Of a stretch of 64,000 nucleotides of DNA, positions 1 through 9,303 are shown one piece after another. Each line of letters opens with the position of its first letter. The stretch's first letter is position 1. The translations under genes were made by a program, and so were the position numbers. Source of the stretch: CAVVFX01 sp963747535 (lineage in GTDB: Bacteria; Acidobacteriota; Terriglobia; Bryobacterales; Bryobacteraceae); assembly GCA_963747535.1 (NCBI GenBank), contig CAVVFX010000002.1, forward strand, positions 620,001 through 684,000. Reading direction: 5' to 3'. The notes beneath the pieces are model-generated. The model was not told where the DNA came from. It made no database searches and was given only the letters and a program-made list of their open reading frames with translations.

Positions 1-1251
1 CCACACGCACCTTCTCCCGCGGCATCCCGAGAAAAGCGGCGACTCCCGTTCGCATGCCATAGGACTTCATGTCATTGGAATAGATCGTCATCTGGCCGTT
101 CGACGGATCGGCCATGGCATGGGCCGGGCCGAACGCCGTGTGTCCCTGGAACGGCACCTCGTATTCGGCTTCGATGACTTTCGCCGCGCCCGCGAATGCC
201 GCGTCGGGGTTTCCCACGACGATCGGGTTGGAAGCCGACGTGGGCGTCGCGCTGCGAATGTATTTGAACAGGTCCTCCGAAGCCGGAAACGGCGCAGTGG
301 CCGGCTTTTCCCAGTTTGCTTTGAGCTGCCGGGCAGCGTTGATGGCCTGCTCTTCGCGTTCGCAGACTACGGCGACGTAGTTGCCCTTGCTCACCACTTT
401 GATGAATCCCGGCATGCTCTCGCACGGACGATTCGTCGATGCTGATCAGCTTCGCGCCCGCGAACGGCGGTTTCACGTTGCGCGCGTGAACCATGCCCGG
501 AAGCTTGACATCCACGGCCCATTTCAGCGAACCGTCCACCTTGGCGGGAATGTCGTAGCGCTGCGGAGACTGGCCGACGATCTTGAGTTCCTGCACCGGT
601 TTCACCTTGGCGACGCCGGTCGTCGCGTTGATATTGTTCCCGGTCAGCGTGACATTGAATCTCTTTCCCCCGATCAGTTGCCCGTAGGTGACGCGCTTCG
701 ATGGATCGCCCTTCACCGTGATCACGCCGTCGCTGACGGTCAGTTGATCGACAGGCACGCCGAGCCGCGCGGATGCCATTTCGAGCAGCACCCGGCGAGC
801 TTCAGCCGCGGCGCGCCGCATGGGCCAGGCGTCCCTCTCCATCGCGGTCGAACCGCCGGACCCGCCCTGGTCGACAGTGATGTCCGTGCTGCCCATGATG
901 CAGGTGGTCTTGTCGTAGGCGATGTCCAGTTCATCGGACATCAACTGCCGGAAGGACGTTCCGGTACCCTGGCCGCAATCCGTCTTGCCGACATAGAACG
1001 TTGCGGTGTTGTCCTCGTGAACGACGATCCACGAATCGAGTTGTCTGAAGTCGGGGTCGGGATACGGACCCGCAGCATGAGGCAGCGCACCCGGCCGGGT
1101 TTGCGCCGTGACAAGTTGGCTGGCGCCTGCAGCGCCGAAGCTCACCACGAGCAGGCCTGCGCTCTTGAGGAAGCTCCGTGCGCGGCGTCGTCGCGTTCCA
1201 TTTTTCCAACACTTCCTCGACCTCTTGCGGAATCTTGGTGAAGGCTGTCAT
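1..1251 (-). pseudogene. Molybdopterin-binding subunit of an exported aldehyde/isoquinoline-type oxidoreductase, frameshifted, partial
   Basis: Large subunit of a xanthine dehydrogenase/isoquinoline 1-oxidoreductase-type molybdenum hydroxylase. The gene starts at ATG 1251, overlapping the upstream stop as ATGA, and runs off the left edge. Recognisable stretches include the GKTDCGQGTGT segment and QGGSGGSTAMERDAWPMRRA, which are typical of the cofactor-binding domain. Reading continuity is lost near 1180-1200, just before an RSFLKSAGLLVVS stretch that looks like a Tat export signal. It is lost again near 416-425, after ISIDESSV; the protein resumes in another frame as MPGFIKVVSKGNYVAVV. Between the breaks the codons are well conserved and free of stops, so either very recent decay or local sequence error is possible. 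The 2Fe-2S partner lies directly upstream. Family assignment is firm; functional status is unclear. Confidence 0.8.
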
Positions 1252-1749
1252 GCGACCACCTCCTTCTCCGCAGCCGGACGGCCGTCCGCGATCGCCTTCG
1301 CCGCGCGCTTGATGGCGGCCTGAACCCGGTAATACGTCATGCAGCGGCACAGGATCCCGTTCATTCCCTCGCGGATCTGCGCATCGGTCGGATTCGGATT
1401 CTTGATCCAGCAGCGCCTTGGCCGTCATGATTTGCCCGTTCTGGCAGAAGCCGCACTGCGGGACCTGCTCGTCGATCCAGGCCTGCTGCACCGGGTGCAG
1501 CTTTCCCTTGTGGCGCAAGTCCTTCGAGCGTGGTGATTTCGCTCTTTCACGGAGGAGACCGGCGTGATGCACGACCGGATCGCCACGCCCTTTACGATCA
1601 CCGTGCAGGCTCCGCACTGGCCAAGTCCGCACCCGAACCGCGGCCCTTGCAAGCCGAGATCATTGCGCAGGATGTAGAGCAGCGGAGTCGACGGGTCGAC
1701 ATCCAGCGTGTGCGTTGCTGCCATTCACCTTCAATGTTACGTTGCTCAT
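1248..1749 (-). pseudogene. 2Fe-2S subunit of molybdenum hydroxylase, frameshifted
   Basis: Small iron-sulfur subunit that passes electrons from the molybdopterin subunit to an acceptor. The likely start is ATG 1749 (MSNVTLKVNG) behind an AAAGGAAA ribosome site. Plant-ferredoxin-type cysteines are seen in GCGLGQCGAC, and the second cluster motifs in QCGFCQNG and GILCRC, which is the normal order for the family. Four frame changes are needed to read it: near 1715-1725, 1541-1545, 1513-1520 and 1401-1407. The last segment, NPNPTDAQIREGMNGILCRC, runs to TGA at 1248-1250. No in-frame nonsense codons occur inside the conserved segments. The gene overlaps the large subunit by 4 bp, as expected for a translationally coupled pair. 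Confidence 0.82.
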
Positions 1750-2033
1750 TTTCCAGTTTCCTTTAATTGGTGGGTCAGGCGATGCGACGGAATGTATTTT
1801 ACCTGAGTTTTGCTGTCGGCAGGTAGTGAGTGGACAGCAACTGTATTGCCCACCACGCTACTCCCGTAGTTACTTCCCGTCCCCGCATCTGAGCATCGGC
1901 GCATTCCTGGCCCCAATTGAAAGAACCGCTCCTGGGGGTGAGCGCGAAGCGATTGCGCTTGATAGGATATTTCAAGACCGTGCGCAACGGCCAGATGCCC
2001 GCGACGGTCCCGAAAACACAAGAGGAGTTCGAG

Positions 2034-3083
2034 ATGAATCGTCGATTTCCAGCAGTGGCGCTTACGGCAGCGCTCGGTTTAATGATTTTCCAGGCACAGG
2101 GGCAAACGCCTCCGCCCAGTGCCGACCCCTATGCGCACAACGCGGATGCGGGAAAGCTGCAGTTCCCCCTTGCCGCACCCGCCGGCACGAACTCCGGCGC
2201 AATCACGAAAGCGCCTCCTGGCGCGGTCAATCAGGGAATGCTGGATCTGGCCAAATGGAAATACGGCCCGGCATTCGATGCACCGCCAAATTCCAAGATC
2301 TGGAATCCCGTAATGATCAAGATGATGAAGGGCGAGAAAGTGACCGGCGGCACGGTATTCAGTTCCGACAGTCCGGAAACTTATTGCGCCATGGCTAATG
2401 CCGGCTATGACTTCATCTGGACCGAGATGCAGCACGACTCGCGGGACTGGGAAGCGGTCGGCCGTATGTGGAAAGCGTGTCCGCACGCCAAGGCAGTCCC
2501 TGGCGTGCGAGTCGCCTACACTGATGAACGCGAAATCCAGCACGCCATGGATCTGGGTGCGCTGGTGATCGTGATCCCCACGGTCCGCTCCGTGGAAGAG
2601 GGGAAAGCCGCGAGGGACTGGACGATGTTCCCGCCCCTCGGCAAGCGCAGCCTGGGTGGCGGCCAGGCTTTTGATCCCTTGATGTGGGGCAATGTTCCAG
2701 GCGGGTATCGCAATACGATCAACAATAACGTTGTACTGATCGAGATGATCGAGACGCTGGATGGCGCCAAGGACGCACGTGAAATTGCGGGGATTCCAGG
2801 CGTAACCGCGGTCTTCGCGGCCAGCGGAGACCTGGGCAATTTCTCGGGCTACAAGCAAGGCTCACCCGACTACGAGCGGTTGATCAACATTGTGCACGAC
2901 GCGGCGCTTGGGGCGGGCAAACGGCTCTGCGGTCCGTTCGCATGGCGCGACCGGCCTGATTTCACCTGCTTCCAGAATGCCAGCGAGACGGCTGCCATTG
3001 CGCGCGGCGTTGCCGCCGAACTCGGGCCGCTGAAGGACACGCAAGGCAAGCCCGAAGTCGGGCCCTATGCCGAGAAAAAGTGA
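2034..3083 (+). CDS. Exported HpcH/HpaI-family aldolase-like protein
   Basis: Member of the HpcH/HpaI aldolase/citrate lyase family (class II pyruvate aldolases such as 2,4-dihydroxyhept-2-ene-1,7-dioate aldolase). ATG 2034 was chosen because AGAGGAG lies 7 bp upstream and the product then begins with a clean Sec signal (MNRRFPAVALTAALGLMIF); the open frame extends further upstream without support. The barrel is visible as DFIWTEMQHD, GVRVAYTDEREIQHAMDLGA, VVLIEMIET (metal Glu) and FAASGDLGNFSG (metal Asp). The protein is 349 aa; cytosolic members are near 260, and the extra length is the N-terminal leader and linker. A signal peptide is unusual for this fold. The next gene, 48 bp downstream on the same strand, is another exported sugar-acid-type enzyme, so the two probably work on one carbonyl or hydroxy-acid substrate. 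The substrate is unknown. Confidence 0.8.
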   Translation: MNRRFPAVALTAALGLMIFQAQGQTPPPSADPYAHNADAGKLQFPLAAPAGTNSGAITKAPPGAVNQGMLDLAKWKYGPAFDAPPNSKIWNPVMIKMMKGEKVTGGTVFSSDSPETYCAMANAGYDFIWTEMQHDSRDWEAVGRMWKACPHAKAVPGVRVAYTDEREIQHAMDLGALVIVIPTVRSVEEGKAARDWTMFPPLGKRSLGGGQAFDPLMWGNVPGGYRNTINNNVVLIEMIETLDGAKDAREIAGIPGVTAVFAASGDLGNFSGYKQGSPDYERLINIVHDAALGAGKRLCGPFAWRDRPDFTCFQNASETAAIARGVAAELGPLKDTQGKPEVGPYAEKK

Positions 3084-3131
3084 ACTTGCTCTGCGGATCG
3101 CAAGGTTCGCATTCCGCTGGAGGCTCCGCTT

Positions 3132-4319
3132 ATGCAGCGACGAGATTTTCTGAAGTCCGTACCGCCGGTCATTCTGATGCCGCAGTTACGCTCTGCGCCA
3201 CGGCTCAAAATCACGGATATCCGGATCGTGAATCTGAAGAGCGGTCGCGAGACCGGGAAGATGGAAGCCGCCTGGAACCCGGGAACCGTGACCACCCATC
3301 GGATCGGTGGCGGCTCGGTAATCGAAATTCAGACGGATCAGGGACTGTCGGGTATCGGGCCGGCTATCGACAACGGTGCGCTCGACTCGAGCAAGGCACA
3401 ACTCATCGGTATGGACCCGTTCGGGATCGAGCGACTGGCGGGTCCGCTACGCTATTACGCCGGCCAAAGCCCGCGTACGGTTTCGAGCCTGGAAATTGCA
3501 TTGTGGGACCTCGCCGGCAAGGCCGCCGGCCAACCACTCTACAAGCTCTGGGGCGCGGCCAAGGACCGTGTCCCGGCCTATGCCAGCATGATCCAGCTTT
3601 CCACCCCGGAGGAAAGAGTCCGCATGGCGGTGCAGCTCAAATCGCAAGGTTGGAGGGCGATAAAACTCCGGGCGCACTATCAGACATTGAAGGAAGACGT
3701 GCGCCTGGTTGAAGCGGTTCGCAAAGCGGTGGGCGACGATATGGACATCATGGTGGATGCCAATCAGGCGCAGTCTTCCGGGACATGGCAACCGGGCGTG
3801 AGGTGGGATTTCCGCCGCGCGCTGGAGACTGCGCGGGAACTCAAGCGTTTGAACTGCCTCTGGTTGGAAGAACCACGGTTGCGGTACGCTTTCGATGAAC
3901 TCGCAGAGCTGAACCGCCTGGTGGGCATTCCGATCGCCGGAGGAGAGAACAACCGTGGGGTACACGAATACCGGTGGATGCTTGAGCAAAATGTTTTTGA
4001 CATCCTCCAGCCCGATATTATGGTGGCCGACGGCGTCACCGGCTTTCGCGAGATTGCGGATTTGGCCAAGGCGCACAACAAGACCGTGATTCCGCATCAC
4101 GGCGGAGGCAATCTCGGCACCATCGCCCAGTTGCACGCGATCGCGTCCTGGCCGCACTCGCCATGGATCGAGATCCTGCACGACCCACCTGTCGCCGCCT
4201 ACACCAATGGGTTCGCGATGATGGAGAACCCGCCGCTGGTGGACCAGGAAGGCTATCTGAACCTGCCACAGGGTCCGGGCCTGGGCGTAGCGATCAACAA
4301 GGATTTGATCGCTTCGTAG
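3132..4319 (+). CDS. Mandelate racemase/muconate lactonizing (enolase superfamily) enzyme with Tat-type leader
   Basis: Enolase-superfamily enzyme, 395 aa, that would abstract a proton alpha to a carboxylate (acid-sugar dehydratase, racemase or cycloisomerase). The start MQRRDFLKSV carries a classic twin-arginine motif, so export in folded form is likely. Active-site elements occur in order: IKLRAH (lysine near residue 178), VDANQ (metal Asp near 208), WLEEPR (metal Glu near 246), GGENN (metal Glu near 271) and HHGGGN (His near 322). The Asp-Glu-Glu metal triad and the late His place it in the mandelate racemase or glucarate dehydratase-like branch. It follows the HpaI-like aldolase gene by 48 bp, which suggests an operon that dehydrates and then cleaves an acid sugar. 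The exact substrate cannot be inferred. Confidence 0.85.
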   Translation: MQRRDFLKSVPPVILMPQLRSAPRLKITDIRIVNLKSGRETGKMEAAWNPGTVTTHRIGGGSVIEIQTDQGLSGIGPAIDNGALDSSKAQLIGMDPFGIERLAGPLRYYAGQSPRTVSSLEIALWDLAGKAAGQPLYKLWGAAKDRVPAYASMIQLSTPEERVRMAVQLKSQGWRAIKLRAHYQTLKEDVRLVEAVRKAVGDDMDIMVDANQAQSSGTWQPGVRWDFRRALETARELKRLNCLWLEEPRLRYAFDELAELNRLVGIPIAGGENNRGVHEYRWMLEQNVFDILQPDIMVADGVTGFREIADLAKAHNKTVIPHHGGGNLGTIAQLHAIASWPHSPWIEILHDPPVAAYTNGFAMMENPPLVDQEGYLNLPQGPGLGVAINKDLIAS

Positions 4320-4965
4320 GTGTTTTCCGAGGCGCGCCCGTTTCCCCTACAGTCGACCCGTGAGACGTTGCGTGCTGGTAGACTTATCCGGCTAAAGTCT
4401 GCCCGATCCAATGAGGGGACGCGGCGGTCACTCAAGACCCACGCAGGACCATTCTGCGTAATGAAAGTGCGGGCTGCAAGAGGTCCTCGCGCGACGGATC
4501 GACAACCTCACGAGGGTGGCGTGAGCGCCTTCAGGTAGGTAAGATCACTCGAACGAAAAAGAAATGGAAGCCTATCCACAGCAATCCCTCCGCGTTCTCG
4601 GCGGCTCCCGCCGACTCCGCGTTCAAGATTTCGCGTGGGGCTCCAGGATCCTGATGGGTACATGAGTCCGCTTATCTAGCAGAAGTTGCAAAGGTTCGCG
4701 TAACCACTCCCTAAACGGTCGTGGCTCGGAAGTCCCTCCTGAGTCGCGCGCGTAAGGCCCTGATTTTGACGCGGAGCCGAGAACCGCCGAGGACGCGGAG
4801 GATCAATCTGGAGGAGTGTAAGACTTCCGGTCTACCGTGCGGCATCAGGTCGGTTTCCCTTTGTATAGGACGTACCGGGGCTACCTGTACTTGTTGCCGC
4901 CGCATCTCCCCGACCTATCCTTTTGGGAACTACTGCGCACAATCTCGCTGCCTTACGCTCGTGTC
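4320..4965. other. Intergenic region, 646 bp, no gene recognised
   Basis: The frames here are short and none shows a recognisable family or a ribosome site. The stretch holds the presumed promoter of the PEP-CTERM gene and the 3' flank of the enolase-superfamily gene, but no convincing -35/-10 pair, terminator or RNA gene was seen. Confidence 0.5.
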
Positions 4966-5736
4966 ATGATGATTTTCAACACTGTGACGGGTCGTGCCGT
5001 GAAGGCCACGGCACTCTGCCTGGGCCTGTCCATCGCGATCCACGCGGCTACCGTCGACCTCACTTTGGACGGTAACTTCGCTACACCTGACTATGCCTTC
5101 TACAGCTTTACCGACACGGCCGGCGTGGCGCAAGATCCCATTCCGGTTGGTCCCTATATCACGTACCTGAATGGGGATGGCTATAACGACGCGCCTGCCT
5201 ACACCATCTGCTACGACATCAACAGTCCAACTGCTGTCGGAACGTCATATCCCGGTCAGTTGGAGGTGCTCACCGACGCGGCTACCATGGAAGCCACCTA
5301 TCTGGTCAATCAGTTAAACCTGGCAGGCGGGATCAACGCCCCCTTAGCCACCAGAGGAGCGATCTCCCTGGCGATTTGGCAAATCATGTACCCGTCTTCC
5401 ACAACCAACGGCACCGCGTTCCCCAGCGATCCAGCGGCCCAGCCCTATGAGACGGCAGCCGCCACAGCGGTCTCGAATGGTTCGTGGACCACCGCGGATT
5501 CGGCTGTCTATCCGACGTGGGTGCCGAATGACCCCTCTGTCCAGCGGTTTGGCGTGATTCTCCCGGGAGTTACAAGCATTACAACCGTAGAGTCAGGCAC
5601 GCCCGAGCCCGCCAGCTTGGGTCTCATGGGCTTAGGCATTCTCGGAATGGCCGTTTTGGGCACAAGGCAAGAGATCAGGCGCCGAAGTCCTCGCGCTCTG
5701 AACCACGCGGCATCAGGCGGGGATGCCAGCCGTTGA
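4966..5736 (+). CDS. PEP-CTERM sorting-domain protein
   Basis: Secreted protein of about 256 aa. ATG 4966 gives a good signal peptide (VKATALCLGLSIAIHAA); the frame is open further upstream but without a leader. The C-terminus reads PEPASLGLMGLGILGMAVLG followed by RQEIRRRS, the canonical PEP motif, membrane segment and basic tail recognised by exosortase/archaeosortase-type processing. The body contains repeated Ala/Thr/Tyr-rich beta segments and a 'SLAIWQIMYPSS' stretch found in PEP-CTERM proteins of unknown role. It is probably exported, trimmed and anchored or released at the surface as part of an extracellular matrix. No exosortase is in this window. The neighbours show no functional link. 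Confidence 0.88.
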   Translation: MMIFNTVTGRAVKATALCLGLSIAIHAATVDLTLDGNFATPDYAFYSFTDTAGVAQDPIPVGPYITYLNGDGYNDAPAYTICYDINSPTAVGTSYPGQLEVLTDAATMEATYLVNQLNLAGGINAPLATRGAISLAIWQIMYPSSTTNGTAFPSDPAAQPYETAAATAVSNGSWTTADSAVYPTWVPNDPSVQRFGVILPGVTSITTVESGTPEPASLGLMGLGILGMAVLGTRQEIRRRSPRALNHAASGGDASR

Positions 5737-5970
5737 GACCGCCGGGTATTCAGCCTGCCACTACTTCTGTCACGGCTGTCCGTTTTGCACGAGAAACACA
5801 ACAGTCATACGCCGGCAGGGATTCCGGGTAATGTATTGACTCCGCCTTTTCCCCCCGAGGTTGCCGGCAGGCGTGTCAAGTTCTACCACTGTGCCGCATA
5901 AAAAATAAAGAGCCTTGCTGCCGCAGCCTTGCATCAGACCACAAACCCGGTATGCACCCGGGAAAAACGT

Positions 5971-6507
5971 ATGAAAACAAAAGTCAGCGGAGACGCCGCC
6001 TCGCCTTCCAAGCTGATCGCGGCTGGTAGCATCGTAGTTCTTTGGGCTGCATATTGGCCGGCGGGTGCCGCGCAAATCGTCAATGCTCAGTCCGGAGACC
6101 TCCACAGCGTTGGAATCCCAAGGACGGATGAGGTTAAGTACTGGTCCAAGGACATCCAACCGGATTTGCAGGAATTACCGCGAATCTCTTTTCGACAACT
6201 TTGCTTTTCATTTGCCAGCAAAGGGAAAAGGGCCCACCACGTCGCGGTGCGCGCCTTCCAGAAAGTGGCTGGCCAGCCCGTAGATTTCGATGCCGGTATA
6301 GCGAATCGGGCCGACCATTTGATGCTCCAGTCCTACTATAGCGATCAGACCTCGGAGGAGGTATCGAAGGTGTTCGGCGCGACGTTCGCGCGGTCGCTAT
6401 ATCAGCTCAAATCAGGCGGTTGGCAAGGTCCGATCGAGTCACCGTACGGTTGGCATCTGGTCTGGATCGATTCGATCACAACCAGCCGCGGGCCCACCTT
6501 TCACTGA
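5971..6507 (+). pseudogene. PpiC/parvulin-type peptidyl-prolyl isomerase, probably decayed
   Basis: From about residue 65 the product resembles the C-terminal rotamase half of membrane-associated parvulin isomerases: ISFRQLCFSF, an ALxxVAGQPVDFD-like helix, then SYYSDQTSEEVSKVFG and GGWQGPIESPYGWHLVWIDS. The family normally continues with a helix resembling 'FEEVxxxVRS'. Here the frame stops at 6507 but resumes one frame over as EVVAQFRSQSRGAPNL, so a frameshift near 6503 has removed the tail. The N-terminal part (one membrane segment, then an unrelated Asp/Lys-rich linker) lacks the usual upstream helical chaperone region. A truncated, probably non-functional gene is the likeliest reading; a short real protein starting at ATG 5971 cannot be excluded. 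Confidence 0.6.
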
Positions 6508-6961
6508 GGTGGTGGCGCAGTTCAGATCCCAGAGTCGCGGCGCGCCGAATCTCTTCCTCAGGCGCGCATTTGGTCCCGTCTCCCAGACTGGCTCCTGAGT
6601 TAGAAATGTATTGAATAACACTTGTCTGAAGGCGGTCGACCGGCTTCAAGGCGATCGGAGTTCGCGCGACGAACTTCGCCCAGTGAGATTCTTGGCCCTT
6701 TGCGCCAATCGCCTCCAGGATGAGCAGACATTCTAAAGCGGACTATGACAGAATGTTTGGATGTTGGACGGTGCCTGTTTCGGTGGCCTGGTAACCGAGT
6801 GACTTGCGAAAAGGGTAGCCGCCAGCGGCTTGGTAGCTGGACCGTTCAGCCGTGGCGCGGAGTCCACGTACGACTCGCGCCATTTTGGTCCTTCCGCCGC
6901 CGCATGTAGTCGTCGGACCCGGCTAAACCGCTTCGACGACGGTCTTGCTAACCTCTGGGAT
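6508..6961. other. Intergenic region after the PPIase relic
   Basis: The first 100 bp still carry the out-of-frame tail of the isomerase relic, ending at a TGA near 6598. The remaining roughly 350 bp show no recognisable gene, RNA or clear terminator; the promoter of the quinoprotein gene must lie here. Confidence 0.45.
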
Positions 6962-9112
6962 ATGTTCCGGCGCAAAATATCGATCGCAGTATGCATGACG
7001 GTTACTGCGTCACGGGTGTTCTCACAATCTGTACCTCAAAAGGGAGACTGGCCCGCCTATGGACGGGACCCCGGTGGATCCCGGTATTCACCTCTGACTC
7101 AGATCAATACGGATAATGTCAGCCGGCTACGGCGCGCGTGGACCTATCACACCGGCGAACAGGGACGGTCGCTCGAGACGACTCCGATTCTGGTGGACAA
7201 CGTCCTGTATTTTTCGACGCAGAATCAGAACGTGGTCGCCCTGAGTCCGGAAACCGGCAAGGAGATCTGGAAATATGCCACCAGATCGAACACGCGTGAG
7301 TCTCGCGGGGTTTCGTACTGGCCTGGGGATCGGCGAACACCTCCGCGAATTCTGTTCGGCACCGGTGACGGGCGGCTGATCGCGCTCGACGCAAGAACCG
7401 GCCGGCCATCCACTGGATTCGGCGACAACGGCGTCGTCGATTTGCGAATTGGGATCACCGACAACTTCCCCAAGGCCATCTATGGGATCAGTTCTCCGCC
7501 GGCGGTCTATCGCGACGTCGTGATTGTGGGCCCGACCACACAGGAAGGGCCTAGCCGTGGGCCGAGCGGCGATCCACGCGCGTTTGATGCGCGAACCGGA
7601 AAACTCCTGTGGAGATTCCACTTAGTACCGCAGCCCGGCGAACCCGGGAGCGAAACCTGGGGAACGGACGGGTGGAAGGATCGTTCGGGTCCAAGTCAAT
7701 GGGGAGCCGCAACGGTGGACACGGAACGCGGTCTTGTTTTCCTGCCGATCGGCAACGCGGCAGACAGCTTTTACGGCGCGGATCGGAAGGGGACAAATCT
7801 CTACGCAAACAGCGTAGTTGCGCTGGATGCCCTTACCGGAAAGCTGCGCTGGTATTACCAGATGGTGCACCATGACCTCTGGGATTACGACATCAGCGCG
7901 CCCCCGGCGCTGATCGAAGTGAAACGTGGCGGGAAGCCGATTCCGGCTGTGGCGGAGATCACCAAGATGGGCCTGTTGTTCATCCTCGATCGAGAGAGCG
8001 GCCGGCCGGTATTCGGGGTGGAGGAGCGCCCTGTGCCCAGGAGCGACACGCCGGGCGAGGAATCGTGGCCAACGCAGCCATTTCCGCTGAAGCCGCCGCC
8101 ATTGGCGCGCATGAGCCTGACGAAGAACGACCTATCGAAACGCACTCCCGAATCGCAACGTTTTTGCGCGGAGTGGTTCGGCCGGTTGCGCCACGAGGGA
8201 CCTTACACGCCGTTTGGCCTCACGCCATCCTTGTCGATGCCGGGAACGATGGGCGGCGGAAACTGGGGTGGAGTCTCCTACGATCCCCGGCTGGGCTATG
8301 TGTTCGTGAATACCAGCAGTCTGGGCGGCACCGGCCACATGGTGCAGGCGGAGCCGGGCGCGCCCATGCCATATCGGAACGACGGAGGGTACACGCGGTT
8401 TCTCGATCAGGATCAGTACCCGTGCCAGCAGCCACCCTGGGGCGAACTGAGTGCGGTGAACGCCGATACCGGCGAGGTCGTCTGGCGGCGACCGCTGGGC
8501 GATTACGACGAACTGGAGGCACAGGGACTTAAGGACGCCGGCGCGCCCAACATGGGCGGATCCATCTCAACTGCGGGTGGACTGGTTTTTATTGGCGCGA
8601 CGACCGACTCCAAATTCCGGGCGTTCAATTCGCGTACGGGCAAGGAACTTTGGGTCACGAAGCTGGAGGCCAGCGCCGAAGCGGTTCCCATGACCTATCT
8701 GGGCCGGGACGGGAAGCAATATATCGTGATTGCGGCGGGTGGCACGAACCGCTTCAGGATGATTGCCAACACGGCGGGCGCGACCGCTGACGCACTGATC
8801 GCATTCTCTTTATCCGGGACACAGGACGTACCGGGCTCTGTTCACACAAGCCGTTCCTCAGGTTTGGGCGGTCGAGCAGATTCCGCATCCGCCGCTGCGT
8901 CTTTGCCCGACGGTGACGGAAAGCCAATTGTCGTGCGGCTCTGCACGAAGTGCCATGGAACAGGAGTTTTTGCAGCGCTCAGAATGAGCCGAGCCGGCTG
9001 GGAGACCGAAGTCACCTCCATGGTGGATAAGGGAATGGTTGGAACAAAGGAAGAACTTGGGACAATCGTGGATTACCTGGCGAAAAATTTGGCGCAACGT
9101 TCCATGCCGTAA
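6962..9112 (+). CDS. PQQ-dependent dehydrogenase with C-terminal cytochrome c motif
   Basis: Periplasmic quinoprotein of 716 aa from ATG 6962 (MFRRKISIAVCMTVTASRVFS, a signal peptide). The eight-bladed propeller signature starts with DWPAYGRDPGGSRYSPLTQI and continues with repeated tryptophan-docking segments such as NVVALSPETGKEIWKY, GRLIALDARTGRP and YVFVNTSSLGGTGH, as in membrane glucose and alcohol dehydrogenases. Near residues 661-665 there is a CTKCH heme c site in a short cytochrome-like tail, so electrons would pass from PQQ to heme inside one chain. It would oxidise a sugar or alcohol in the periplasm. No PQQ biosynthesis genes are in the window. A sigma-54-type activator starts 190 bp downstream and may control something nearby. 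The substrate is unknown. Confidence 0.9.
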   Translation: MFRRKISIAVCMTVTASRVFSQSVPQKGDWPAYGRDPGGSRYSPLTQINTDNVSRLRRAWTYHTGEQGRSLETTPILVDNVLYFSTQNQNVVALSPETGKEIWKYATRSNTRESRGVSYWPGDRRTPPRILFGTGDGRLIALDARTGRPSTGFGDNGVVDLRIGITDNFPKAIYGISSPPAVYRDVVIVGPTTQEGPSRGPSGDPRAFDARTGKLLWRFHLVPQPGEPGSETWGTDGWKDRSGPSQWGAATVDTERGLVFLPIGNAADSFYGADRKGTNLYANSVVALDALTGKLRWYYQMVHHDLWDYDISAPPALIEVKRGGKPIPAVAEITKMGLLFILDRESGRPVFGVEERPVPRSDTPGEESWPTQPFPLKPPPLARMSLTKNDLSKRTPESQRFCAEWFGRLRHEGPYTPFGLTPSLSMPGTMGGGNWGGVSYDPRLGYVFVNTSSLGGTGHMVQAEPGAPMPYRNDGGYTRFLDQDQYPCQQPPWGELSAVNADTGEVVWRRPLGDYDELEAQGLKDAGAPNMGGSISTAGGLVFIGATTDSKFRAFNSRTGKELWVTKLEASAEAVPMTYLGRDGKQYIVIAAGGTNRFRMIANTAGATADALIAFSLSGTQDVPGSVHTSRSSGLGGRADSASAAASLPDGDGKPIVVRLCTKCHGTGVFAALRMSRAGWETEVTSMVDKGMVGTKEELGTIVDYLAKNLAQRSMP

Positions 9113-9303
9113 GCGGTTCTCAGCCATTCAAGTTCGTCGCGGAACTCGAACAGCGACGTGGGACTCATGACACTCCGCGCGGAGCAACTCGCGCGAACGT
9201 GCGGCACCAGTCCCAGTACTAATGGGCAAGTTGCGCTCGCATTTACGCGGTGTGTTCTTATCGGTACCTGTTTACCTGATCGGACTGCATTAGGCTTGGG
9301 TTG

